NCBI GenBank assembly: GCA_031406155.1 | Contig: JANOGW010000078.1 | Span: forward strand, 65,233 to 129,232 | Source: JACMNW01 sp031406155 | Lineage (GTDB): Bacteria > Pseudomonadota > Alphaproteobacteria > Rhodobacterales > Rhodobacteraceae | DNA: 64,000 nucleotides | Direction of reading: 5' to 3' | In this document: in pieces, positions 34,763-42,765 of the stretch | How positions within the stretch are numbered: the first letter of the stretch is position 1 | Layout: every line of letters begins with the position of its first letter | Position numbers and translations under genes: made by a program | The notes under the pieces: model-generated | Database searches by the model: none | What the model saw: the letters and a program-made list of their open reading frames with translations, nothing else | Told to the model about the DNA's origin: nothing

Positions 34763-35440
34763 TCACACCGTCCGCCGCCTGATACGCCAGACAAGCAGCA
34801 CTGTCATCCCCAGCCAGACAACGGCCAACGAAAACCAGGTGATCGCATAGTTCAGGTGATCGTTCGGGATGCTGCCAGGATCCACCGGCAGCGGCATAAG
34901 GTCAGGAATGCCCGGATCGATGGTACGCGCCACTACCAAGACTTGCTCGGTCCCCAGAATATTCGCCATGCGTTCAACGTCGCGGGCAAACCAGACTTTC
35001 GCCAGCAAATCCGGTTCGGGCGTGAAGCTGTCCGTTTCCTTGGGCCAGTTCAGATTTCCCGTCAGCGTCAGGTCCGTAGTCGGGCGCGCAAATTCGCGGT
35101 CCGCTTCGGCAACATACCCCAAGTCGACCATGATCTTGCGCGCGTCACCTGCCGTCTGAAACGCCACGATCACGCGGTAGCCGGGGCCCAGATCGGCAAG
35201 GCTTGTCAGCACGAATGCCTCTGGCCCAAGCACTCGTCCTGTTACGGTGACGGGAAGATAGATGTCAGTCGCGGCGTCAATGGTGGTGGGTAACGGAGCT
35301 GCTGTGGCAACAAGTTTGGCATCGATCTTGGCAATTGCAGCATTTTTCAACTCCAGCCGCTGCAATTGCCAGACCCCAAGTCCCACAAGGACGCACGCCC
35401 CAGCCAAACCAAGAAGCAACGGAAAGATCAGGCGACGCAT
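34763..35440 (-). CDS. surf1: SURF1 family cytochrome oxidase assembly protein
   Basis: A 225-residue membrane protein with two transmembrane helices flanking an extracytoplasmic domain, the SURF1/Shy1 layout. The N-terminal helix is followed by GLGVWQLQRLELKNAAIAKID, and the C-terminal helix region is NDHLNYAITWFSLAVVWLGMT (in part), with the family's YAxTWF motif. Surf1 delivers or stabilises heme a during assembly of subunit I in aa3 oxidases. It lies 54 bases downstream of ctaE in the cta cluster. Subunit I is not in the window. Confidence 0.92.
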   Translation of the reverse strand: MRRLIFPLLLGLAGACVLVGLGVWQLQRLELKNAAIAKIDAKLVATAAPLPTTIDAATDIYLPVTVTGRVLGPEAFVLTSLADLGPGYRVIVAFQTAGDARKIMVDLGYVAEADREFARPTTDLTLTGNLNWPKETDSFTPEPDLLAKVWFARDVERMANILGTEQVLVVARTIDPGIPDLMPLPVDPGSIPNDHLNYAITWFSLAVVWLGMTVLLVWRIRRRTV

Positions 35441-35494
35441 GTTTCGCTTCCCCTACTTTGGCCATTGCCGGCCGGGTATTTCGCCAACCCGGTG

Positions 35495-36295
35495 CTATTC
35501 GCCCCAGACGTAGATCGCTGCGAACAGGAACAGCCAGACCACATCGACGAAATGCCAGTACCAGGCAGCGGCTTCGAACCCGATGTGGCGTTCCGGGGTG
35601 AAATGGCCCTTCAGCGCCCTGAACAGGCAGACCGCCAGGAAAATCGTGCCGATAAAGACGTGAAAGCCATGAAAGCCAGTCGCCATGAAGAACGTGGCGC
35701 CGTAGATGTTGCCCGCAAAACCAAAGCTTGCATGGCTGTATTCATAAACTTGAAAAACGGTGAACAGCGCCCCAAGGGCAATCGCCAAGATCAAACCGTT
35801 GACCAGATCCTTGCGGTTGTTCTCATGCACCAGCGCGTGGTGCGCCCAAGTGGCCGCAGCACCGGAACACAGCAATATCAACGTGTTGATCAGCGGCAGA
35901 TGCCAGGGATCGAAGGTTTCGATGCCAGCAGGCGGCCAAGGACCATCCACCGCCGGGCTTTGCGGCCCCATCGGATAGAGCGCATGTTTGAAGAACGTCC
36001 AGAACCACGCAACGAAAAACATGACCTCGGACATGATGAACATGATGAAGCCGTAGCGCAGCCCGATGGCCACAACCGGAGTGTGATCACCCGATTGCGA
36101 TTCCGTGATCACATCTGCCCACCAGGCGAACATAACGTAAAGAATTACCGCAAGCCCGATCAGCGCAAGCCATGGCCCGGACCCATGCATCCAGATTACC
36201 GCGCCGAAGAACATGACGAACGCGCCAAGTGCGCCAAGAAACGGCCAGATGGACGGGGGCAGAATGTGGTAATCGTGGTTCTTGGCGTGGGCCAT
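35495..36295 (-). CDS. ctaE: Cytochrome c oxidase subunit III
   Basis: Seven-helix core subunit of the aa3-type oxidase, 266 residues. MAHAKNHDYHILPPSIWPF is the typical N-terminus, and the family blocks EVMFFVAWFWTFFKHAL, TWAHHALVHENNRKD and FHGFHVFIGTIFLAVCL (each a lipid-binding or proton-path segment) are present. It ends WYWHFVDVVWLFLFAAIYVWGE (in part). It follows ctaG by 23 bases in the ctaC-ctaB-small protein-ctaG-ctaE order characteristic of Rhodobacterales and Paracoccus. Confidence 0.97.
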   Translation of the reverse strand: MAHAKNHDYHILPPSIWPFLGALGAFVMFFGAVIWMHGSGPWLALIGLAVILYVMFAWWADVITESQSGDHTPVVAIGLRYGFIMFIMSEVMFFVAWFWTFFKHALYPMGPQSPAVDGPWPPAGIETFDPWHLPLINTLILLCSGAAATWAHHALVHENNRKDLVNGLILAIALGALFTVFQVYEYSHASFGFAGNIYGATFFMATGFHGFHVFIGTIFLAVCLFRALKGHFTPERHIGFEAAAWYWHFVDVVWLFLFAAIYVWGE

Positions 36296-36318
36296 AATGC
36301 GGTCTTCCCTCGTTTTCG

Positions 36319-36897
36319 TCAGTTTACAGCTTCGGCTTGCACGGGGGCAAGGGCTGCTTGATCGGTTGGCAGATCTGTCTCATGAAAAGTATACGATAGC
36401 GTGATCTCGGAGACATATTTGCCTTCCGGATCATCGGCGATGGCCGGATCGACGTAAAAACTGACCGGCATCCGTACCGTTTCACCCGGTTGCAGAACCT
36501 GCATCTCAAAGCAAAAACAGGCGATCTTGGTGAAATAGCCGCCCGCCGAATAGGGGAACACATTGTAACTTGCCGTGCCCGCCACCACCCGGTCGGTCGG
36601 GTTGTGCGCTTCGTAGAACGCCAGCCCCGTCTCACCGATGCGCAGGGTCATCGTGCGGACCTCCGGCTTGAATTCCCACGGCATCCCGGCCTCAATCGAG
36701 GCGTCAAAGCGCACCGTGATAGTCTGATCAAGGATCAGTTCCGACCCCTGCGATGCCACCGACGTGGTGCCGCCAAAGCCAGTAACCTTACAAAACCAAT
36801 CATAAAACGGCACGGCGGCAAACGACAGGGATGCCATCGTTACCGCAACGCCTACCAACATCAGGGCGGTCTTGCGCGTGTCCGGTGTACCGTTCAT
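36319..36897 (-). CDS. ctaG: Cytochrome c oxidase assembly protein CtaG (Cox11)
   Basis: Copper chaperone that delivers Cu to the CuB site of oxidase subunit I. The 192-residue protein has one N-terminal transmembrane helix (LMLVGVAVTMASLSFAAVPFYDWFCKVTGFGG in part) and a periplasmic Ig-like domain. The copper motif CFCFEMQVLQPGE lies near residue 128, with the single Cys of WFCKVTG after the helix. Its ATG overlaps the TGA of the upstream 63-residue gene (ATGA). Confidence 0.95.
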   Translation of the reverse strand: MNGTPDTRKTALMLVGVAVTMASLSFAAVPFYDWFCKVTGFGGTTSVASQGSELILDQTITVRFDASIEAGMPWEFKPEVRTMTLRIGETGLAFYEAHNPTDRVVAGTASYNVFPYSAGGYFTKIACFCFEMQVLQPGETVRMPVSFYVDPAIADDPEGKYVSEITLSYTFHETDLPTDQAALAPVQAEAVN

Positions 36898-37085
36898 GGA
36901 GTTTTTGCGTCCGGTGCCGCCCCCTGCCGCACGACGCCGTCAAAGCCACCGCTTTCACCGATTGCCAGCACCTTGACCACCGTCAGGCCGAACACCAACC
37001 CGACAAACAGTGCCAGCAGCAACCCGACGCCCAGGTTGCGGCCGAAGCGGCGCTTGTAGATCTCGTGATCCGGGCGAAATGACAT
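36894..37085 (-). CDS. Small single-helix protein between ctaB and ctaG
   Basis: A 63-residue protein starting MSFRPDHEIYKRRFGRN, then a single transmembrane helix (LGVGLLLALFVGLVFGLTVV) and a short outer tail. The ATG at 37085 overlaps the ctaB stop (TAATG) and has a strong GGAGG ribosome site 6 bases upstream. Its own TGA overlaps the ctaG ATG. Such tight coupling argues that it is a real gene and probably an oxidase-assembly or small oxidase-associated protein; small proteins are found at this place in Paracoccus and Rhodobacter cta operons. It is often missed because longer frames start inside ctaB. Confidence 0.88.
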   Translation of the reverse strand: MSFRPDHEIYKRRFGRNLGVGLLLALFVGLVFGLTVVKVLAIGESGGFDGVVRQGAAPDAKTP

Positions 37086-38017
37086 TACCAGCCTCCAAGT
37101 CCATAAGGGCGCAACGCAGCATCGGCGAGGAATGCCGCGAAATGCAGGAACAGATAGTACAGCGAAAACCGGAATACTGCCTTCTCGACGCTGTACTTGT
37201 CCGCCTCGGCCTGCACCTCGTCGCGCCGCCAGATGCGCCACGCCCCGACCACAAACCAGCCGTTCAGCAGGACTGCCGCCGCCAGCGTAATGGGCCCGCC
37301 GATCGAAGTGAACGCTGCCGCTATCCCGACCGGGGCCAGCAGAACCGTGTAGACCAGAATATGCGCCCGGGTCGCCTTGCGCCCATGCGTCACGGTCAGC
37401 ATCGGCACCTTCGCATCCGAATAGTCAGTCTTCATGAACAGCGCCAAAGCCCAGAAATGCGGCGGCGTCCACATGAAGATCAACGCGAACATCAGGGCGG
37501 ATTCAACCGACACACCGCCCGTTGCCACCGCCCAGCCGATCATCGGCGGGAACGCCCCGGCAGCACCGCCGATGACGATGTTCTGCGGCGTCAACCGCTT
37601 CAGCCACATCGAATAGACGACGACGTAAAAGAAGATGGTAAAGGCAAGTAGCCCCGCCGCAACGAAATTCGCAGCCAGCCCCAGCATCACGATCGAAATG
37701 CCCGACAGCGCCACGCCAAGGCCCAATGCCTCGCCCGGCGACACGCGGCCAGACGGGATCGGGCGGCCCTTGGTGCGCTTCATCATCCCGTCGATGTCGG
37801 CGTCCCACCACATGTTCAATGCGCCCGACGCACCGGCGCCAAGGGCGATGAACAGGATCGACACGATGGCGACGAACGGATGCACCGGAACCGGTGCCAC
37901 CAAAAGGCCAACCACGGCAGTGAACACGACCAAGGACATCACGCGCGGCTTCAATAGCTGCACATAATCACCAAAACCGGCCTCACCGGTCAGGTCGTTG
38001 GTCCGCATCTCCGTCAT
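37085..38017 (-). CDS. ctaB: Protoheme IX farnesyltransferase (heme o synthase)
   Basis: Polytopic UbiA-type prenyltransferase that adds a farnesyl group to heme b to give heme o, precursor of heme a for the oxidase. It has 310 residues with about nine hydrophobic helices. The Mg-diphosphate-binding motif NMWWDADIDGMMKRTKGRPIPSG (in part) near residue 70 and the YSMWLKRLTPQNIVIGGAAGAFPP block (in part) identify the family. It is the second gene of the ctaC cluster, 87 bases after ctaC. Confidence 0.97.
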   Translation of the reverse strand: MTEMRTNDLTGEAGFGDYVQLLKPRVMSLVVFTAVVGLLVAPVPVHPFVAIVSILFIALGAGASGALNMWWDADIDGMMKRTKGRPIPSGRVSPGEALGLGVALSGISIVMLGLAANFVAAGLLAFTIFFYVVVYSMWLKRLTPQNIVIGGAAGAFPPMIGWAVATGGVSVESALMFALIFMWTPPHFWALALFMKTDYSDAKVPMLTVTHGRKATRAHILVYTVLLAPVGIAAAFTSIGGPITLAAAVLLNGWFVVGAWRIWRRDEVQAEADKYSVEKAVFRFSLYYLFLHFAAFLADAALRPYGLGGW

Positions 38018-38104
38018 CTTAAGGTCCAGTCTGTTGGTATGTCACGGCGCGTACCACCTTCACGCCGAGCCGCATTCCACTCGCGGCGCATCCGCCGGTG
38101 GTCT

Positions 38105-38995
38105 TTAATCCGCCTGCGCCAGATCCATCGGCACCGGCAATGCGCTCAGCACCACATCACCCGCCTGTGCCTTGGTCAACCACGCGTCATAGGCCGCCTG
38201 GCTGACCACTTTTACAGTGATCGGCATATAGGCGTGGTCCTTGCCGCACAACGCAGAACACTGGCCGAAGTAAATTCCTTCGCGGTCAGCATTGAACCAG
38301 ACCTCGTTCAGACGCCCCGGCACAGCCGACGAATGCGCGCCAAGTGCCGGCACCATCCAGCCATGGATCACATCCGAACCTGTCATCTGGACGACCACGT
38401 TCTTGTTCACCGGGATGACCATTGCGGTATCGGTAGCCAGCAGGAATTCCGATTTCGAGTAACCCGCTGCCACCAGTTCCGCCTCAACCTCGGCTGACAT
38501 GACTTTGCCGCTGCCGATCATGAAACTGTCGAATGTCAGAGCTGCGTCAGGGTATTCATAGCTCCAGTACCACTGGTTCCCTGTCACTTTGACCACCAGA
38601 TCGGCCTTTGGCGGCTCCATCTGGCTGAACAGCACGGGCAGCGAAAATGCACCGATGAACACAAGGATCACAATCGGGACGATCGTCCATGCCACTTCGA
38701 GGGGTGAATTATGGGTAAAGCTGGCCGGTGTCGGATTGCGCTTGGCGCTATAGCGAAACAAGACCCACAGCAGCAGCCCGGTCACGAAAACCGTGATCAC
38801 GGCGATGATGATCAACAGCATGTTGTCAAGATAATGAATATCCCGCGCACTCGCACTGGCTGCCGGCTGGAACCCCATTGCGGTGTCAACGGGGGCCCCC
38901 ACAATTTCCAGGGTTTGCTGTGCCATGGCCGCAGTCGTCAGAAAAGCCGTCGCAGAGGCCGTTGCAAAACCGTTCAAAAGGGTCGAAAGCCGCAT
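38105..38995 (-). CDS. ctaC: Cytochrome c oxidase subunit II
   Basis: Subunit II of the aa3 oxidase, which receives electrons from cytochrome c at its binuclear CuA site. The 296-residue precursor has a signal peptide (FATASATAFLTTAAMAQQ), two transmembrane helices, and a periplasmic cupredoxin domain. The aromatic electron-entry motif is VTGNQWYWSYEYPD. CuA ligands are VIHGWMVP and GQCSALCGKDHAYMPI. I chose the ATG at 38995; the longer frame starts in the divergent tldD promoter region. A TAATAT element near 39095-39090 on the minus strand may be the -10 box for the whole cluster. Confidence 0.96.
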   Translation of the reverse strand: MRLSTLLNGFATASATAFLTTAAMAQQTLEIVGAPVDTAMGFQPAASASARDIHYLDNMLLIIIAVITVFVTGLLLWVLFRYSAKRNPTPASFTHNSPLEVAWTIVPIVILVFIGAFSLPVLFSQMEPPKADLVVKVTGNQWYWSYEYPDAALTFDSFMIGSGKVMSAEVEAELVAAGYSKSEFLLATDTAMVIPVNKNVVVQMTGSDVIHGWMVPALGAHSSAVPGRLNEVWFNADREGIYFGQCSALCGKDHAYMPITVKVVSQAAYDAWLTKAQAGDVVLSALPVPMDLAQAD

Positions 38996-39163
38996 GATAT
39001 GTTCCCGCTCTGGTGGCCGCAGTCGTGCCGCCCGTCGGATTTGCCCGGTGTCTGGGCAGAATCCCGTTGTTTCTGGCCCCGGTGAAACCATATTAAAGGT
39101 CTGGCGACAAGCAAAAGAGTTGCGGCAAAGAGACGCCATCAGACCTCATTCAAGGACGCTATC

Positions 39164-40597
39164 ATGACCGGCCCCACCTCCGACGCCCCATTTCGCCCGT
39201 TCGAAACCGACCTTGACGAAGGCGCGGCCCTTGCCATCCTGCGTGATGCCACCGCCGGGGCTGATGACGGCGAATTGTTCCTGGAACGCAAATGTTCCGA
39301 AGGCATTTCGCTGGATGACGGCCGCATCAAGACCGCAAGCTATGACGCCAGTCAGGGCTTTGGCCTGCGCGCAGTCCGGGGCGAGGTGGCAGGCTACGCC
39401 CATTCCACCGACATTTCCGAACACGCCCTGCGACGCGCCTCTGAAACAGCCCGCCTTGCCGTGGGGTCCGGTGGCGGCACGCTGGCCCCACCGCCCAAAG
39501 GCACCAACCAGCACCTTTACACCGACGCCAACCCGATGGCCGATGCCAGTTTTCCCATCAAGATCAACACATTGCGCGAAATAGACGCCTTCACCCGCGC
39601 GCTGGACCCGCGTGTGGTGCAGGTTTCGGCGTCGGTCGCGGCCGGCCTGCAGGAGGTCGAGATTTTGCGCCCCGAAGGCCTGCGCCTGACCGATGTCCGC
39701 CCGATGGCCCGCATTTCCATCTCTGTCATCGTCGAGGCGAACGGGCGCCGCGAAAGCGGTGGTACCGGCGGCGGTGGCCGCTACGGCCTCGCCCGCCTGA
39801 TGGAACCCGGCCATTGGCAGGGTGTGGCCCGTGAGGCGCTGCGCATCGCCCTCGTCAACCTTGATGCCGTGCCCGCACCTGCCGGTACCATGGATGTCGT
39901 CCTCGGCCCCGGCTGGCCCGGCATCCTGCTGCACGAAGCCATCGGTCATGGGCTGGAGGGTGATTTCAACCGCAAGCAAACCTCGGCGTTCAGCGGCCTG
40001 ACGGGCACCCGCATCGCCGCCCCCGGTGTTACCGTCCTTGACGACGGCACGATGCCGGACCGTCGCGGTTCGATCAGCTTTGATGATGAAGGCACACCGT
40101 CGCAGCGTAACGTGCTGATCGAGGACGGGGTTCTTGTCGGCTACATGCAGGATCGCCAGAATGCCCGACTGATGGGCGTGCCCCCCACGGGCAACGGCCG
40201 GCGCGAAAGCTTTGCGCATATCCCGATGCCGCGGATGACCAACACCTACATGCTGGGCGGCAAGGATGACCCCGCTGGCATCATAGCCTCGCTGAAGGAC
40301 GGTATCTATGCCGTAGGCTTTGGCGGTGGTCAGGTCGATATCACCAACGGCAAATTTGTGTTCTCCTGCACCGAGGCCTATCGCGTCAGGAATGGCGTGA
40401 TCGGCGAGGCGGTCAAAGGTGCCACCCTGATCGGTGACGGCGCTACCGCCTTGAAACAGATCCGCGCCATCGGCAATGACATGGCCCTGGACCCCGGCAT
40501 CGGCAACTGTGGCAAGGCGGGTCAGTGGGTGCCCGTCGGCGTTGGCCAGCCGACGCTGCTGATCGGCGGGCTGACCATCGGAGGTTCAGCGACATGA
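39164..40597 (+). CDS. tldD: TldD metalloprotease subunit
   Basis: Catalytic subunit of the TldD/TldE (PmbA) heterodimeric zinc protease, which in enteric bacteria unfolds and degrades peptides such as microcin B17 precursor and CcdA. The 477 residues carry the active-site motif HEAIGH beginning at His257, followed by GLEGDFNRKQTSAFSG. ELFLERKCSEGISLDDGRIK is the typical N-terminal strand. AAGGA lies 7 bases before the ATG. The partner PmbA is not in the window. The TGA overlaps the ATG of the following GST gene (ATGA). Confidence 0.95.
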   Translation: MTGPTSDAPFRPFETDLDEGAALAILRDATAGADDGELFLERKCSEGISLDDGRIKTASYDASQGFGLRAVRGEVAGYAHSTDISEHALRRASETARLAVGSGGGTLAPPPKGTNQHLYTDANPMADASFPIKINTLREIDAFTRALDPRVVQVSASVAAGLQEVEILRPEGLRLTDVRPMARISISVIVEANGRRESGGTGGGGRYGLARLMEPGHWQGVAREALRIALVNLDAVPAPAGTMDVVLGPGWPGILLHEAIGHGLEGDFNRKQTSAFSGLTGTRIAAPGVTVLDDGTMPDRRGSISFDDEGTPSQRNVLIEDGVLVGYMQDRQNARLMGVPPTGNGRRESFAHIPMPRMTNTYMLGGKDDPAGIIASLKDGIYAVGFGGGQVDITNGKFVFSCTEAYRVRNGVIGEAVKGATLIGDGATALKQIRAIGNDMALDPGIGNCGKAGQWVPVGVGQPTLLIGGLTIGGSAT

Positions 40598-41238
40598 TCC
40601 CCCGACTGATCCTCGTCGGGCAGTTTGACAGCCCCGTCACCCGCCGCGTCGGTATCATGCTGCATCATTATGGCATCCCCTTCACGCGGGATGCGCGCTC
40701 GATCTTCGGTGACGCGAAAGGTATCGCGAAAATCACCCCAATGATCCGCATCCCCGCGCTGATCCTAGAGGGTGGCGAGGTGCTGATAGACTCGAATGCC
40801 ATCCTTGATCACCTCGACGAACAAGTCGGCCCGACCCGCGCGCTGATCCCCCCCTCCGGCCCGGAACGACGCAAAATCCTGCAAGCCACCGCCCGCGCCC
40901 ATGCCTGTTTTGAGAAATCCGGAGTGCTGGTCTACGAACGCATTTTCCACCCGGCAGAGCACGTCAGCCTCCAATGGGAAGCGCGCTGCTTCAGCCAACT
41001 CGCGGCGGGCCTTGGTGAACTTGAACACCTGTTCGAAGGCCCCTGGCTTTGTGGCGAAGCCCTGACCCATGCCGATGTCATGATCGCCTGCGCCATCGGC
41101 TACATGCAACTGCGCCTGCAAAAAGCGTTCCCGCCGGGGGCCTACCCCAACCTCGAAGCCCTCGCCGCCAGATGTGAAGCCCTGCCTAGTTTCATCGCCG
41201 CCCGCATCGGCGCGCATGAGACCATGCCGACAATCTGA
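40594..41238 (+). CDS. Glutathione S-transferase family protein
   Basis: A 214-residue GST-fold protein. The thioredoxin-like N-domain reads RLILVGQFDSPVTRRVGIMLHHYGIPF; the active-site position DSPVTRR has Ser where other classes use Tyr, Ser or Cys. IRIPALILEGGEVLIDSNAILDHLDE (in part) gives the cis-proline and glutathione-binding Asp-Ser pair. The C-domain shows GEALTHADVMIACAIGYMQLR. Coupled to tldD by an ATGA overlap. Substrate unknown. A gene-end motif starts 14 bases after the stop. Confidence 0.88.
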   Translation: MIPRLILVGQFDSPVTRRVGIMLHHYGIPFTRDARSIFGDAKGIAKITPMIRIPALILEGGEVLIDSNAILDHLDEQVGPTRALIPPSGPERRKILQATARAHACFEKSGVLVYERIFHPAEHVSLQWEARCFSQLAAGLGELEHLFEGPWLCGEALTHADVMIACAIGYMQLRLQKAFPPGAYPNLEALAARCEALPSFIAARIGAHETMPTI

Positions 41239-41251
41239 CCGCTCCCCCGTT

Positions 41252-41270
41252 CACTTTGGCGAAAATATCC
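41252..41270 (+). other. Gene-end motif, copy 7 (3' of the tldD-GST operon)
   Basis: CACTTTGGCGAAAATATCC lies 14 bases after the GST stop and 14 bases before the end of convergent murD. Confidence 0.5.
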
Positions 41271-41283
41271 TTGGGCGGTGCAT

Positions 41284-42681
41284 CTATTTCAGCGCCTTGA
41301 CGAGGCGCGTGAAATCATCGCCGCGCGCCTCAAAATCGGCATACTGATCAAAACTCGCCGCTGCCGGGGCCAGCAAGACCACTTCACCCGCCGCCGCTTC
41401 TGCTGCGGCCGCTTTCACCGCCTGTTCCATCGTTTCACAGATTTCGAACGGGGTGTTTTCCAGCTGCTTGGAAAACTCGACCGCCGATTGTCCGATCAGA
41501 TAGGCCTTCACCACCGACCCCAGATGGGGGGAGAGCGCCGAAATTCCGCCTTCCTTGGCCACTCCGCCAGCGATCCATCGGATTTTCGGAAAGGCCTGCA
41601 AAGCCTTTTCCGCCGCATCCACATTCGTGGCTTTGCTGTCGTTCACATAACGGACACCGTTCATCTGGGCCACCGTCTGGCTGCGATGCGGCAGACCGGC
41701 AAAGCTGTGAAACGCCGCCTCGATCAGCTTTGGCCCGATGCCAAGCGCCCGCACCGCCGCGAAGGCGGCACAGGCATTTTGATGATTATGCGCACCCGGC
41801 AATCCCCCTACTTCGCGCAGATCGATCGACGCCACCTGTTTGCCGCGCCGCCATTCCGACAAGAACCCCTTTCTCGCAAACACTGACCAGCCGAAGCCTT
41901 CCAGCTTGGTGCCCGACGACACCCGGATCACCCGGTCATCCTGCGGCCCTTCGGCCAGTTGTCCCGCCAGATACCTGCCCTCGATCTCGTCCACCCCGAT
42001 CACCGCGCGGTCGGGCCCGCCTTCGGCAAACAGCCGGCGCTTGGCCGCGAAATAGCCGCCCATGCCGCCGTGCCTGTTCAGGTGGTCCTGCGAGAGGTTG
42101 GTGAAAACCGCAACGTCGGGTGTCAGGCTGCGGGCAAGATCGGTCTGATAAGACGACAGTTCCAGCACCACCACCTCGCCATCCTGCGCGGGGTCCAGAT
42201 CAAGGGCACCGCGCCCGATATTGCCGCCCATCTGCACCGGGCGTCCCGTCTCGGCCAGAATGTGCTGGACCAGCGCCGTGGTGGTGGATTTGCCGTTCGA
42301 TCCGGTGATGCAGACCACGCGCGGGGCGATGTCGAAATCATCCCAGTCCGGGGTGGCGTAGCTGCGAAAGAACAGCCCGATGTCATTGTCAAGCGGGATG
42401 CCAGCGTCTAGCGCGACCGCAATCACCGGGTGCGGGCTTGGGTAAAGATGCGGAATGCCGGGGCTGACGATCAGGGCTGCCACGCCATCAAATGCGCCGC
42501 TGCGGGAAAGGTCGCGGGTGGCGAAGCCTTCGGTTTCGGCGTGGACACGGGCGTCGGGGTTATCGTCCCACAACACCGGGTCGGCACCGCCAGCCTTCAA
42601 GGCCCGCGCGGCGGCAAGACCTGACCGCCCGAGGCCAACAACGGCGACCGTCCGGCCTGCAAAGCCTTGCACTGGAATCAT
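41284..42681 (-). CDS. murD: UDP-N-acetylmuramoyl-L-alanine-D-glutamate ligase
   Basis: Cytoplasmic Mur ligase that adds D-glutamate to UDP-MurNAc-L-Ala. It has 465 residues. The N-terminal Rossmann-like start VAVVGLGRSGLAAARALKAGGA, the ATP loop CITGSNGKSTTTALVQHIL and YVNDSKATNVDAAEKAL are characteristic. It is the last gene of the mraZ-to-murD run; in most relatives ftsW would follow, but here a convergent GST gene is next. The chaC-like gene lies 84 bases upstream. Confidence 0.97.
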   Translation of the reverse strand: MIPVQGFAGRTVAVVGLGRSGLAAARALKAGGADPVLWDDNPDARVHAETEGFATRDLSRSGAFDGVAALIVSPGIPHLYPSPHPVIAVALDAGIPLDNDIGLFFRSYATPDWDDFDIAPRVVCITGSNGKSTTTALVQHILAETGRPVQMGGNIGRGALDLDPAQDGEVVVLELSSYQTDLARSLTPDVAVFTNLSQDHLNRHGGMGGYFAAKRRLFAEGGPDRAVIGVDEIEGRYLAGQLAEGPQDDRVIRVSSGTKLEGFGWSVFARKGFLSEWRRGKQVASIDLREVGGLPGAHNHQNACAAFAAVRALGIGPKLIEAAFHSFAGLPHRSQTVAQMNGVRYVNDSKATNVDAAEKALQAFPKIRWIAGGVAKEGGISALSPHLGSVVKAYLIGQSAVEFSKQLENTPFEICETMEQAVKAAAAEAAAGEVVLLAPAAASFDQYADFEARGDDFTRLVKALK

Positions 42682-42765
42682 CTGACCACCCCTTTTTTGC
42701 CCGTCCGGACAATGCCTGCCCCACAGGCCGACCGCAAGCGGGGCAACTGACCGTCAGGGGGGAAG

